Shown: positions 1 through 14,000, counted from the stretch's first letter. The stretch: DNA of 64,000 nucleotides from Nectonema munidae (GCA_030549495.1 JAUIRK010000894.1:310001-374000), one strand, 5' to 3'. Made by a program: numbers and translations. Notes: a model not told the origin generated them from the letters alone.

Positions 1-390
1 AAATATTCTTAATTTTTTTTGTCGATAAGTTACACTTTGAAACTTGTAAATCTTACTAATTCATTAGTTAAAATTTGGACAAGAGCTATCTATCTATTCA
101 TTCTGATGATTTGTGTTAACCACGCTTTGCCATTTGTGTTAACTACCCTTCCGACTTCTCTGTGACTATCTTATTTTTGAGCTATTCTAAGAAAGAGCGC
201 TCATATTTGTAACAATTTTACTAAATAAAAAAACTAGATTAAAAATTGATTTTTAATATCTAAAATGGATTTCAAACATTATTTTAATATAAATTTAAGG
301 CCCATAACTCTTAGAAAAAAATTACTTTTAAAACATTATTTTTTAACTTTTTATTTCTCTTAATAAATTAAGAGCCCAAATCGTTATTAG
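1..390. other. Left edge, nothing recognised
   Basis: AT-rich sequence with no ORF or repeat family recognised before the SINE at 391. Confidence 0.7.
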
Positions 391-550
391 GGTGTACCTC
401 TCAGCTTAACAGTTGAAGGTAAGAGGTTCGATCCCGAAGCTTCCCGACTCTTAAAATCTAAGTCACAAAAACTGTGATGAACTATCTCAAGCATAATGCG
501 CGCATATAGCCTTGCGGCTGAACGTGTTTTGATATCCAACCAACTAACCA
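391..550 (+). mobile_element. tRNA-derived SINE, family 1, copy 1
   Basis: It begins ggtgtacctctcagcttaac (A-box-like) and has a clear B box, ggttcgatccc, about 30 bp downstream. It then has a tRNA-unrelated body (cacaaaaactgtgat, agcataatgcg, gcatatag) and ends in a CCAAC/CTAACC repeat tail. A second copy in reverse lies at 40732-40900 with the same order of blocks, which shows it is a dispersed element. Confidence 0.7.
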
Positions 551-1379
551 ATCTAATAAATTGACCTTGAACATCTGTGAATAATAATAATTAAATATAA
601 AAATTAAGTTACAATTTGGAAAAAAAAAATTTTACTGAAAATAATAAAAAAAATATTACTAATTATTTATTTACATATTTACTAACGTATCGCCAACATG
701 AGAAGCGTAAAATGTTGAAATAAAGATATAAAAATCAAGGTTACTTTATTTTAAACGAAGTTAATATAAAAATAGGAAATTGATTCATTGCAATACGTCA
801 TACACCTCAATAACTTTTGGCTATGCGTTTGCTTGATTTTACAATGTACACATTCTTTTTGTTGATTATACTGAATCACATACGTTTCATATGATAGACG
901 ACACACTACAAAGTTAAAATGCAAAAAAATTTTGGCAATAAATCGAGAGATAAACTTTAGATGCAATGCCTTTTTTTACATTTTAACTGAAAATAGGATG
1001 GGATTCAAGCGAGCGAAATTAAGGAAAACTGGATTTCAATAATTTTATTCGGGTAAGCCAGGTTGTTTCGCCTACTACCATCACTAAATTCAAATCTCAA
1101 AAAAGAATTTTTTTTTTAAAAACCAATTTTTATTGTAAATAAAAAAATTCTCTCTCATCTGTTTAAGATCGCTTCGCTAGAAGGTCATACACTCAAATTT
1201 TAGAAAACTTTGCATGAACAATCGATGTACAGCACTAACATTTCGTGGACAGCTTTTTTTTTTAATCATTTGGTTACGAAATGCCTTGAACTTATCAAAA
1301 AAGCATAATCCATGATGACCAATTTAGGTTGATGGGAGAAAAGAGTTATTATTAAAAATCTGTTTTTGTTTTTTACTTT
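551..1379. other. AT-rich stretch between SINE and NCX leader
   Basis: No supported gene; a 71-codon minus-strand open frame at 751-966 has no recognisable motif and AT-driven composition. Confidence 0.65.
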
Positions 1380-1950
1380 CCTCGATTGACTCCAACTCCT
1401 TACTGAGTGAGTGAGTGAGTGATGATAAACATGATCGAAGCAAAACTCAACATCATCTCCACGAGAACTGACTGACCGTTGGAAGCATCACACACAACCT
1501 GAGAGGCATCGTCGTCATCATTCCACAATCCAGATCCATCATTATCTTTTATTTCATTGTAATTATATTATTATTATTATTAACTCCACTAAGTACACAC
1601 GAACACACACACACACACACACCACGTCATACACACACAGAATCTCCGCTGACTTATATACATACTAGTGAGTGACTCGCAGCATTGTATAATTGAATTT
1701 TCCTTTTTCCGCTCCTCTACTATTGCTCCTCTATATATACAATATGATGATGTGTATTGATTGATTTTACGCTCGCAGAATATATTAGCCTCTTTGATTG
1801 AGTAGAGAGAGAGAGAGAGGAGCGTACAACACGCATAGAAATCATTACCCTGCCTCTTCTGATCTTAATTTCTTTCCTGCAACAGGCTGAGTGAGAGAGT
1901 TTCTGGACATGTCACACACTTTGCAAGAGTTCCCTCAGCCAGTCAACATG
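1380..1950 (+). promoter_or_regulatory. Probable NCX promoter/5' leader, less AT-rich
   Basis: Base composition is clearly less AT-rich than its surroundings. It contains (GAGT)n near 1407, an (AC)n run at about 1602-1622, a TATA-like ctatatatac near 1731, and a (GA)n run near 1805. A pyrimidine tract with AG at 1884-1885 (tttctttcctgcaacag) could be the acceptor of an upstream non-coding exon. The transcription start is not determined. Confidence 0.35.
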
Positions 1951-1965
1951 GTATCTCCTCCATAA
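1909..1965 (+). promoter_or_regulatory. Upstream ORF in the NCX 5' leader
   Basis: An 18-codon ORF starting ATG TCA CAC and ending CCT CCA TAA at 1963-1965. A second in-frame ATG lies at 1948. It is in the same frame as the NCX coding sequence, and the stop lies 60 nt before the NCX ATG at 2026. If transcribed it would act as a uORF. Translation is not shown by sequence alone. Confidence 0.4.
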
Positions 1966-2025
1966 GTTGAAGTTGGAAAATTGGCATCTACTCAGCATTC
2001 CACACAACTCTTTCTTCCCGCAAGT

Positions 2026-3004
2026 ATGAAAGCTTCCTCGTTCCCCATCCTCATTCTTGTGGCCCTTTGTTGGCATGGGGTGGGGCCAACGTGCACACGA
2101 GTGGCCAAGCCGTGCAAAAAGGGTTTGACGATTCCGTTGTGGAAACCGACGCACAATATCTCCCTTTTAACGAAGTTTTTGCGAGGAGCCGTCTACTTCC
2201 TTTGCCTGGTTTACATGTTTGCCGGAATTTCGATTATTGCGGACAGCTTTATGGCTGCCATCGAAGTCATCACGTCGCAAGAACGCGAAATTAGCGTCAA
2301 AAGGCCCGACAAATCCACCATTTTCGTTTCTGTCAGGATCTGGAATGAAACGATATCAAATCTCACTTTGATGGCGCTGGGCTCGTCTGCTCCTGAAATC
2401 CTGTTGTCTGTAATTGAAATCTTTAAGGATGATTTTGAAGCTGGAGAACTGGGTCCTAGCACCATCATTGGAAGTGCAGCCTTCAACCTCTTTGTCATCA
2501 TTGCCATATGCATATTGGCTATTCCAAAGAATGAGTTCCGCAAAATCAAAAACCTGGGCGTTTTCATCCTCACTGCTATCTGGAGTATCTTTGCGTACTT
2601 CTGGCTCTACCTCATACTCTCTGTCTTTTCTCCGAAAGTGATCACACTCACAGAAGCATTCATCACACTCGCTTTTTTTCCGTTGACCGTCATTTCCGCG
2701 TTTATAATGGACAAGAAGATGTATCACAAGTTTTTGCCGAAAAAGTTCGCCATCACTTTGAAGCGAACGAATGTGGAGATCAAAGGTCGCACAAACATCG
2801 ACTTGATCGAGAATGAGACAGGAAATAATGAAGTTTTGATGATGAACGCCGCAAACAAGTCCAACAACATCAATGGCGCCAACTCCGAGTTTGAGCAAAC
2901 GCGCGTCGAATTTTTGAATCGCATCAAAGAAATCCGACAGAAGAATCCCAGCATTGATATGAATGCGCTTGAAACAGAAGCGATCCATCAAATGCTTCAC
3001 CGAG
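2026..3004 (+). CDS. Calx: NCX exon 1: signal peptide, TM1-5, alpha-1 repeat
   Basis: Residues 1-326 plus the first base of codon 327; donor GAG|gtaaat, phase 1. It encodes a signal peptide, an extracellular N-terminus with Cys pairs, and five hydrophobic segments (about 54-73, 110-131, 147-166, 178-203, 207-228). It includes the ion-binding motif [10 protein letters not shown] and the flanking [12 protein letters not shown]. The last third is the start of the cytosolic loop, with a basic XIP-like stretch after KKMYHKF and a charged helix ending in HQMLHR. Confidence 0.95.
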
Positions 3005-6000
3005 GTAAATCATCTTTTCACTCATTCATTTTCTTTATTCGAAAGTTTGAGCACTCAACCCTGCAAAATACTATTCGTTGTAATGGCACGACTAGACCCC
3101 TTCAATGCCCCACACCCTATACCCCTCAGACTTTTTTATGAACAAAAAATGACACAGATCATCATAAAACGTCAATGCTAATATTAATGGTAAAATCCCA
3201 ACGGTTAGTGTACCTCGTAAAAATTTTATGCTCGGTTACAAACCATGGGTAATTTTTACCCATTTTTATATGGTTAAAATTTATAGTGTTTTTAAAGTGT
3301 TTACTACATTTAAATATAACTTGAATATTGTAAGTTATTTAAGATTTAGTTAAAGTTTAGATGAATTTTTAATAATTTAGTTATTTTATATTTAAAAGAA
3401 AATTTTATTAAATTAAATATCAATGCAACTTTCACACACTTTGAAAGAGTGCTCTAAACATATTACTTTTTTGCAAATTATACATGCTGAATGAGATTTT
3501 CTGTCATTCCTACAAACTTCACATCTTTTAGCCTTAACCAACTTTACAGGCCTTGATTTTCTTTTTTGCATTATTATCCACAAAGTTCTAAAGAAATAAC
3601 AACGTCTTTTTGTAAACTTTTGGGATTCTTCATTCTTCTATTTATATGTTGATCGAAAAGCTGGTAGCCCAAGTTTACCAAGAAGTCATAATGCGATACT
3701 TGAATTGAATTAATTTTGTTATAAACATAATTAGCATTTATGCAAGACAAATCTAGAAGGTTACACATGAAAGCAAATGGCCATCTTCTACACTTTCTTT
3801 TACAACTGAAAGCCCTTGCTTTTTTATCAATTATATCAACGCCACTTTTTGTTTTATTGTAAAATAAAACTTGACTTGGTTTTTCACTATTATTATTTTG
3901 ACAGCTTAAAGAATCAAAAGAGTCAATTAGCAAAACAAAAAAAGACTTTTTGTCATAAAAACAACACAACAATTTTTTATTATTGAAAAAAATCGACTTT
4001 CTCCTTTTTTTAGCTTTGAGTTTAGCTATACTTTTGAAGGAAGACATCTTTTATTTTTTTTATTGTTCCCACATATGTTGTCTTTTGATTCAGAAGTTCA
4101 TCAACAAGATTACAGGAAGAAGAAAAATTGTCACCAGTTAAATTTCTACCTGAATTCATAAAGGGCTTCATAAGATCAAAAACGATAGAATCAGTTTTAC
4201 CCAAAGACGTTTGTGGAAGATTATCTTTATATGTTTTTGAACCGATATAAACTAGACCATTGGAAACATATTCCCCTCCACTACTTGCAATCAAAAACAC
4301 TTTGATCCCAAACTTTCCCGGTTTAGAAGGAATGTACTGCTTGAAACTCACATTACCATGAAACTTGAATAATTGCCCATCAATAGTCAAGTAAGGAGGC
4401 GCAACTACATATTCTTGAAAATTTTGAAAAACTTTTTCACTTAGAAATCGTATAAGACTTATCGTCAAAACGTAAAAAACTTTTTATTTCAAGAAATCTT
4501 TTTCGAGACATTGTAGCTCTAAATATAGGCTGTCCATGTTTATTAGACCAAAGATTCAAGGTAGACCTATATCCAGCATTATATGCTCCGCCAAGAATAA
4601 GCAAGCCAAAAAAAGCATTCATTTCTGATTCGTCAATGACATTCCATTTCTTTTTTACCAGATTCAAGATAATGCAAATTGATGGTTCTTCTTGCATGCA
4701 AGTTTGTGTAAACAGTTGAATGCTCAATTATTTCATTGCAAAAAAGAAGAAATGCTTCAATTTCTTTCTTAGGATTTATTTTATGATTAATTTTGAATGG
4801 TTCATTTTTGAAAATATTTTCAGATCTTTGTCGACCAGAGTTAGAAGAATACTCTAACTAGTTCTGCATTCAATTTTGGAACATTGGTCTTTTAACCCTT
4901 TCAGTGACGGAGGCATTTTAGTCCCCGCCCCATCTTAACTAAAACTTGTATTGTGCAAATTTGCCTTCAAACTTGCTGACTTCCTTAAATCGCTAGCAAC
5001 ATCTTTGCTACTCTTTTCACGGCAGTTGAATGACGCTCTCTTGTCAAAACTGTCAATCAAAATGAAATGTATATTTATTTCCACAAAATTTTTATATTAT
5101 AATGTCTAAACTTAGTGTTTATATTAGATACACTCTTGAAAATTTATAATCGCATATATATTGCAACATTTATACATGCATATTTTTCCAATAAACATGA
5201 CAACTTTGTAGTAAATGTCAATCAAAATTTTGATTGAGGATCAAATTTTAAATAAAATATTTTTACACTAAATCAAGCATGCCGATTATTCGGGTGTCAT
5301 TTTTTTCAATTAGATTGTCAAAATGTTCGACAGTGTTAATCAATTTTGGGGGTTTTCGTATCAAAATGTTCTCCAAAATATCTAAAAGTGTCAATCAAAT
5401 TTGCGATTTACGTCTATAATAGTGTTTCCAAAAACATTTATCCACATATAAAATAAAATATATTTCATAAAATAATAAATTGAACAACAAATGGTAACCG
5501 ACTATATGCAACACTAGCACATTTGCAGAACTCATTTATTATCTGGCTTCATTATTCGGGGGGAGGAGGGGGGGTGGGGCTGACTCTAATGGGGACTATG
5601 AACTATAAGAAAGTGTATACACTTATATATTTCAAAGGAGTTTCAGGGAGCGTGCATTCTTGAACTTTTGTATGGTACCTGTAATTCAAAAAATTTTGCA
5701 GAATTTTTGATCGAACTGCTATCTAAAATAAGTAACCTAAAAAACTGCTGGCTAATTATTATGGATAACGCAAAGATCCACAAAACTCAAATCATCGAAA
5801 ACTTAATAACTTCAGATGGACAAATTTTTAAGTTTTTGTCTCCTTATAGTTACATGCTGAATCCAATTGAGCTAGCATTCTCAAAAATCAAAAATTTTGT
5901 AAAACAGAAATTAATTAAGGTTTGCTTCAATGTTTATAAAACATGTTTTAAAAACTTTTATTTTAGACACATTTTCTTTCATGCTAGATGAAGTGATCAA

Positions 6001-9000
6001 ATAGAAAATTATGTGTGTATCTTTCAACACGTCTACAGAACCTGACAATCGCACATAATATTACGCGCATTTATTAAGAAACAAGACTTCAAAGCTTGTT
6101 CAGAAAAGTAAAATCAAAAAGACACTTTAGAATTTAAAAAAGACACTTTCGAATTTAAAAAAGACACTTTAGAATTTAAAAAAAGACCGTTTAGAACTAA
6201 AAATGGTATATATCTCCACCATTTAAATCCAAAAATTTAATTGATGAATTTACGCCAATCAGCTAATAAACATGTGTGTGTGTGTATTGAAATATTCAGT
6301 AAGAAGAAGTAGCACACAGATAGAACTCTCTTCTCTTGATATCTCAGCTCTCTCGCTTGGAGGCAAAAATTATTGATGTCAGATAAATATCTCAGTTCTG
6401 CAAATGTCCTAGAATCAATCGAGCATGCTGATTGTATTTCTCGACTCAATTTTTTTGCAATTAGAGTGTGCAAATGTTAATGATATTTGTGGTTGACGAC
6501 CAACAATGATTTTCTAGAATATTATTTATATTCTCAATAAAATATTAGTTTTTATACTACATCATCATGCTGTTTTCATTTTTGGACTCAGTTTTCATAA
6601 TTTCGATGCTAAAATGTAAAACAAATTTGTTAGTTTCGTCTGAAAATTTCCTCCAAAAACATTTGTTCACATTTTAAGTAAAATATTTTAAACTAAATTC
6701 ATCATGCTGTTACCATTTTTTGGCTAAGTTTTGATCATAATTGTCAAAAAATTTATCAAAGTGCAAATAGAATTAGTGATGTATGCCCGAAAATTATCCC
6801 ATAAACATACTTCAATATTTTAAAATATATTTTTACTTTTTTTTTATTAAGATGCTCACTTCATTTTAGGACTTAGTTTTGCCAATTAGGGTGCACGAAT
6901 GTGTGGAATTATAAATCAAGTTTGACATTTCAAGAAAAATAAAATTTTGGAAAAAAACTATTTTCTCAAAAAACTCAAATAAAAAAAATCTTTTTGATAG
7001 AAAACCTAAATTAAAATTTTGACTAAAATTAAAAAAAAACTTCTCCCTAAAAATATCCTTTATTTTTAAAATAAATTTTTTAAAACAATATCGTCCATGC
7101 TTTTCATTTCTGTACACCTTTTTGGACATACAGTGTAAAAATCTGGTGAAAGTGTCAATCGAATTCGTAAAAATCAGTTTTTTTTTCGAAAATCATTTGT
7201 CAAGTTTTTTCTCAGAATCGTTATCTTTTATAGTACAAATATCTGAGTATGAGAGAAGTAGGATAACTCAATGCACTTTGAAATGAGAACGTGATCATAA
7301 GAAAAATGAAATAGTAACTCGTTTTATATTGTCAATGTAATATCAGTCCTTTCAGGAGCTATATAGATTTAAGAAACAATAACAAGTATGTAACTAACTT
7401 GTCTACACGGAAGATATGCCGTTTTGCAATGAACGATGACATATTGTAAAATGTTATATTGGGATTTTCAAAAAAACGTTTTGACCGCGAAGAAGAAGCT
7501 TTTTCATTGTGAATCAAAAATCTTTAAGCCTTGATCTTATTAGTTAATATTTCAATCATCAATTCCCTAAAAAAGGTATCTAAAAATTTGAAACTGTTGG
7601 AGTTACCATAATTATGAAAGATACCAATATGTGAAGATGTAGCTCCACTAAGATTATTGAAAAATTTGATGAGAAATAAAATTTTAGCTTTTAGCAAACA
7701 TGATCTGAGATCGCTTTGAGTAGAAATTTGGCTTCTCATACCTATTTATGACATGAATAAAATCATCATAAAATATCAAGAAAGAAAATTATTTTATCGA
7801 TTCGGCTTAAAAAATATAAAAGTCAATGTAGTTTCGAATTAACTAAATATATAACTATTTTGACCACATTGAAATGTATTATTCATTACCTGTGTGAATA
7901 TTGACAAAAATCGACGTCGTGGTGAAATAGGGAAAAGTCGATTTGCTAAATGTGACGAAAATGTTCAAAAATGATTGAAAAAAATATCTGACCACAATTA
8001 AAAGCAAAGATCTGGAGATTTAAATCCAGATTGCCAAAATATTTTCAGAATCAAATTGAGCATGTTCGATTTTCTGTGTATCGATAAGTTTATTTTAAAA
8101 TAATACTAAAAAGTGTTTGGTGTTCGGTCACCTGTGAGGACTTATTTAACTGATAAGTTAAATATTTTGGGTGAATTAATCACAAAAAGTTGTTTCATTA
8201 AATAAATTAAACCAACGAAATGTGCAATTATAATATATTTTGAAGTTTATAATATTTTGAATTCATTTTTTGACACGTTTGATTGATTTTCATTAAAAAT
8301 AAATTACACCATCCGATTTGCAATCAATTCACTGAATGCGCCCCCTTCACTGAAGAAATAAAATAGCCTATCAAGAATAGGGTTAACTGGATTTAACTAG
8401 TAAATTCAAGAGCTCGCAAATACTCCTTAACTTTTTTTGCTTAGAAAGAATTATTTTTTTAGGTGCAATGTTTTCAGGCATAAAATATATATGAGACATA
8501 ATCCACTCCCCAGTCATGTGTTTTATATAAGCTCTGAAATGAAGTCTGAAAAACATATGGCTTTACATGTGTGTTACTTGTAATACATAAAATATTTATA
8601 AGGTTTATTAAAGTTAATAAAGTGCGACAGCTATACTTTTAAAATTGATTTATTTTTGTCTTTGTGTGCCAAATGTCTCATTTTTCCCAGAATATCCTGG
8701 TTTTTACTTCGCTTAACAACGGAATCACGGAAGATTTATAAGAATGTCATTCACTAATCTTTTGTGTCAAAAAAAGGAGTTTAAGAAAACTTAGCTCCAA
8801 CTATGATTTATTGTTTTCTCTTTTTTGAGTATAAAAACTCATCTTTTACTTTCACAGTATTTTCCATATCGAATATTTTTGTAGAAATTTTAAAAATTTG
8901 TTCCTGACTTTTTTCAATACGATTTTTGTCCAGGTTCAATAATGTCAAAATCTGGCACACCATAAGTTGTATACAACCCATTACAAAAAAAATTTGCTTT

Positions 9001-11062
9001 CATTTTTTCATTTCAAGGGACACTTGTAGTTGTTTAAATTTTTTAAAATATTATTAAATGAAGACACCTCAATTTTTATGAATTCTAAAATATACTAAAA
9101 AAAGTATTGATACCTCATGAACAGACATCGTTGTGGTAGAAGTGCACACTTTCAATCGACTGTTCCGATAGTGACGCCATCTCTATCATACGTACATTTT
9201 TATGTATATATACCTCATAACTCTTTAATGGAGAAAAGGTACTTTCTCGATTAAATACGGTAAATTGTTCTCTTTTTTTCCCATGAGAATCTTATTATGG
9301 GGTAAAGTATCCTAAAACAATAATTATTGGCTAATTAGTTTGAGTAAAGAAGGATTATCCGTTAATGAAAGCATGATTTTGTTGTCAGAAAGTGGAAGTA
9401 AAAGGGATTTGAATGCTTTTTCTTTTCCTCTTTAAGGGCCAAAGTCAAGAGCATTTTACAGGATCCAAGCTACAAGAAAGTTGGTGCGAACACCAGACGT
9501 CAAGAAAGCGCACGCATCATTTTACGGCAAAAAGGCAAAGCCGTCCGTTGTCGATGAAAGCACCACCCAAGTTTTCTTCGATCCCGGCCACTACAACGTG
9601 ATGGAAAATGCCGGAAAGTGCCGAATTATTGTGTCGAGGAGGTTCGGCGATCTTAACAAAAGCACTTCCGTTGACTACAAAACTGTGGATGGAACTGCGC
9701 ATGCTGGCTCCGACTACATCTACTCTGAAGGTAACGTCATATTTCATTCCATTGTTCCATGCGTTCAATATTTTATACTTTTTTTCCATCCCAGCCTTTC
9801 TCGTATAAAATATCTATTCTCGGGATTTTGACTATTCATATTTCTTCCTCAATTTGCATAATTGTTGATTGATAAGTGCTCAACCATTTTCTAAATGCGC
9901 CTTAATGTCCAAAATTTTGGAAACCTATTCTCAGGGTTAGAATTAGTGTAGCATTAGCATTAGTGTTACAATTAGGTTTAGTGTTAGCGCGATCGTACAT
10001 ATACATATATTTACTTACATATACATTTTTTGACACTCTTGACACAAAACTTCCTACTTATTTGCATTAATACACGTCTGACATGAAAAAAACATCTACA
10101 CACATACACATCTATTGACATTAGACAAAACTGCGGTATAGCCAATTTTGAAATTACTCTTTTTCCAATCACTTGATGTAAGTGAACTATTCAACTCACT
10201 AAAATCTTACATATCGTTGATTTGCAAATAAATGATAACATATGTAGTTTGTGATTTTCAAATTTGCATATCTTGATATTTGTTTTTACTTTTGTGTATT
10301 TTTTGACTAATCTAAGCAATTATAGAGATGTTGTAGATTTACTGAATTTCGTCCCTTTTTTCGCTGTCAAACTATTGTAGACATGCACCACAAGAAGTGT
10401 AAGTCTTAAATTTGACGAAACAAGTTGTTCCTATTAATCGCCTCGATACTGAAAGGGCCGTAATCTATTAAAGTAATAATTTTAATAGTAATCTATTAAA
10501 AAATGAAACTGTAACTTTACACTTACAAAATTGTGAATAATAATCTGCCTTCAGACATTATCAGGAACTTTAACCATTACAAGAAAGAAAAACTCAGAAC
10601 CTCACCAAGATTTGAGAACATGATGGTCTTACCTTCTTTTACAGCTACGAACTCCTTGCAATGCTTTTCATATAAAATTGCTACTTTTCACAATAATAAC
10701 ATTGAAAATACACAGAAATATAGCTCCATATCACATATCAAAAATGAATTCAAATCAATATGTTTCACCAAGTATAAATCCATGAAGTGTACACAACGTT
10801 CTTGTTTTTCCTGTAAACCTTGACTTCACTTCATCTACTTCAATCAGCACTACTTCCCTAAATAACTCATACACTGTTATTTTCTTTTTCCCTTTGGCTT
10901 CAAGGTTGCATATACAACGGTCTATGGCTATCTTACAACCCTCAAATAATGAATTTTATTTTTCCAATTTTTTTTTCACGCTCCGTTGTTTTAAACGTGT
11001 TTTCTTTCCCTCTATATGTTTTCAATTGTACCTTTAGAAATTTGCTCATTATTTGTGAATAA

Positions 11063-11093
<31 letters not shown>

Positions 11094-14000
11094 TAAGTTT
11101 TCTTCCCTTTTCAACAATTCTGAAGACCATAACTTTTAAATGGTTCCGGATGTGGCTGTTATCTCACTATCTTAACTCAAACTTTTTCTATTCTGAGTGC
11201 CCTATCTCGAATTGTAACTTGTAGAGGAAAAATAATGATATGTTGACCGAACAGCTTTTCTCTTAACCTTTCTCCATCTCATATAATTTAAATAATATAA
11301 TATATCATTTAAACTTTATCATACAAAACCTACTCTTTTGTGTATCTTTATGTATTCTTTTTGTTTTGTTTTTGGTAAAATTATTTTATTACCTCGTTCG
11401 CATCTTCTAGCGGCTCTTTCTCATATTTTTATTGAGCTTATAAATTACATATTGATCCACAAATCCCTTTTTGTGAAACTTTTCAAAATAAAGACATATT
11501 ATTATCATTATAAGTTGGTTACATTTAAGGTTCTATATAATCTCTTTCAAACATGTAATAATATAAATGAGTTCAATTCATTTGAAGTTGTATATTAGAT
11601 GTCGTCATTACTTCCTTCATATACACAACAGATAAACTATCTTGCTTGAGATGTATTCTTTTGCTTGATGCCTCCAATATCCTACTTTTTCAAGTTTTAT
11701 ATGTAATTATTAAATTAATATAATTCGTTAAAAATTCAACAGCTTCACCTACTTACTTCTGGCAGGGATACTGTTATCATCAACATCGTTTTATGGATCA
11801 AAATTTCGATACTGTTATGAATCAGAACTAAGCAAAGTTAAATTAAAAAAGAACGAAATGTGCTTTTCGATGTGCAGATTCAAAAAATCTCCCAAAATAA
11901 ATAAACTTGAAAATAAGAAAGAAATCATATAGGTAACATTAAAATAAGTCATTGCCATTGCCATCTTAATTTTGTTTAACTTTATTTATATTAAAACGGA
12001 TGTTTACAATATTAAATTTAAAATTTGTTAAACATTTCATGAAAACAAAGGAGAAAGTCAAGACTTTATTTATCAATGTTGAATATGTACATAAATATAT
12101 GACAAAGTTAAGAAGAATAATAATAAACTCAAATATTGGTTATTTTGACTTCAAAACTGTTAGGTTCAAAGCTTTATCAAAACCACAATTACTATTAATA
12201 CAATTTTTTCTTTATTCAGAAAATGAAACAAATTCTGATTGAACTATACACTGATAAGTTGAATAATTAGCAGTGGAACGGGGGGGGGGGCGATCGCCCC
12301 CGTGACACCTTTTTGTCTTTTTTCAATTCTAATTTGTCTTTTTTAAATTGTAAATTGTCTTTTTTTCAAATCTATATAGTCTTTTTTTCCATTCTATATT
12401 GGCTTTTTTAGGTCCTAAATTGTCTTCAAATTTTATTTTGTATTTTAAAAAGAGCGTTTAGAATTTAAAGACAATTTACAATTGAAAAAAAGACAATTTT
12501 TTTCCTCTAATTTACAAATTAGACGAATTGTAAACTTCTTATTTTAGATCTTTTTACCCAATTTTTTTAGTTAGTTTAATATTCCCATGCCCAACTTCCA
12601 AAAATGAGGATTCGAATCTCACTAGAACCCGTTTCTCTTTCTGCGTTGGTATATAAAGTGGGATTTTATAAAACTTTTTTTTTTTTTAAAATGTTAAAAA
12701 AAGTTTTGATTTATTTTTCTTATAAGTTTGTGTTTAAGCATTTAAATTGAGCTTAGCCCTTAATTTCTTACGTGAAATCTAAATTTAAGTTGGACATTTT
12801 TGAGAAAAAAAGACAATAAATGATGTAATTGTAACTAAAACTTTTTTAAATGGCAATCAAACATTGTAATTACAATTTGTTGAAAATTAAATTCGAACAA
12901 TACACAAATTGTGTAGCTTGATCATTTTTCAGAAATTATTTTACTCACTTAAGGAAATAGTAATGAGAAAGTGGGCTTTGTTTTTTTTCATAAATGAAGA
13001 AATTTTTTTCATAAATGAAGCTTGTAGATGAGTGAAGCGAAAACTCTTTCTCTGTTGAGGCAATGAATGCAACCCCCTCAAAAACCTTATTCTGCCAACT
13101 AGAAAGAGCGACAATAAAATACCCTAAAACTTCTATAACACCCCTACGTGCTTTGACCCAAAATTAATTTTCTTTTAAAGAGGAGTATTGTATTTATTGG
13201 AGATATGAAAGATCGAAAATTGAGACTTCAGACTAAAATAATACTCATAATAAATTTTCCTTATTTGGGCATGTATGGAATAAGGAGTTCTCCACAAGAT
13301 GTTCCAATGAAAACAATCTTGTTTACATCTTCTTGTAAAAAAATTTGTTGAAATATCACTACTCCTTTGAGAATAACAGTACCATGGGGAGAAGAAATTT
13401 AGAACATTGACGCATACGTGCGTACAAACATGAAAATATTGGAAGAAGCCATTTTTATATTTCAGGCATGTTCACAAATTAATTTTAGCTGTCAAAAAAT
13501 TTGGATAAACGCAATCTTTTTTTATAAAAGTTAAATAAATTATACTCCCTAAAATGTTTTTAAGGATAAAATTATTTGTTATGGAGGATGCGTTATTGCG
13601 GGACAGACTTTTTACCGGAAGTAACCTGAAGATATCAAAAGAAATTAAAAATTTTTGTTAAAAAAGATTTAAAAAAAACACGTAAAAAATGTTTAAAGAC
13701 CATAAATTCTGTGAAATCTGTTTTGACAAATTATTAAAAAAAACTATTGAATGATAAAGGAAATAATTTTTACGTAACAAAACGAAATATATCTGAAGAT
13801 ACGAAAAGATATAGAAATTTTTAATAAGAAAGATCAAAAAACACGAAACCTTTTCTATCTATGAAACATATATCGAAAATTAAAAAAAAGATTTCAAAAT
13901 ATTTTTGATATTTTTTCCTAAAAATTTCTATATCTTTGATATCTTACAGTTTCTTCCGGTAAAAAGTCTGACTTGGTTATGCTACAATGGCGAAGGAGAA

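Larger units (their letters stand above)
3005..9436 (+). other. NCX intron 1
   Basis: A 6.4 kb intron. Apart from the piggyBac remnant, the Tc1/IS630 remnant, the 22-bp tandem repeat and the reverse repeat copy near 8.7-9.0 kb listed separately, I see only AT-rich sequence. That includes a G-rich run at about 5558-5597. Confidence 0.85.

Noticed and set aside
1981-2025. TTG at 1981 as an upstream start for the exchanger
   Set aside because: Not an ATG; the ATG at 2026 is followed by a good signal peptide and is preceded in frame only by a stop at 1963 and this TTG.
9930-9990. Telomere-like gggttagaattagtgttagc words
   Set aside because: Irregular TTAGTG-type low complexity, not a tandem telomeric repeat.
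12600-12626. tRNA T-arm-like gaggattcgaatctcac
   Set aside because: No matching acceptor stem, D arm or A box; perhaps a SINE fragment but a single motif is not enough.
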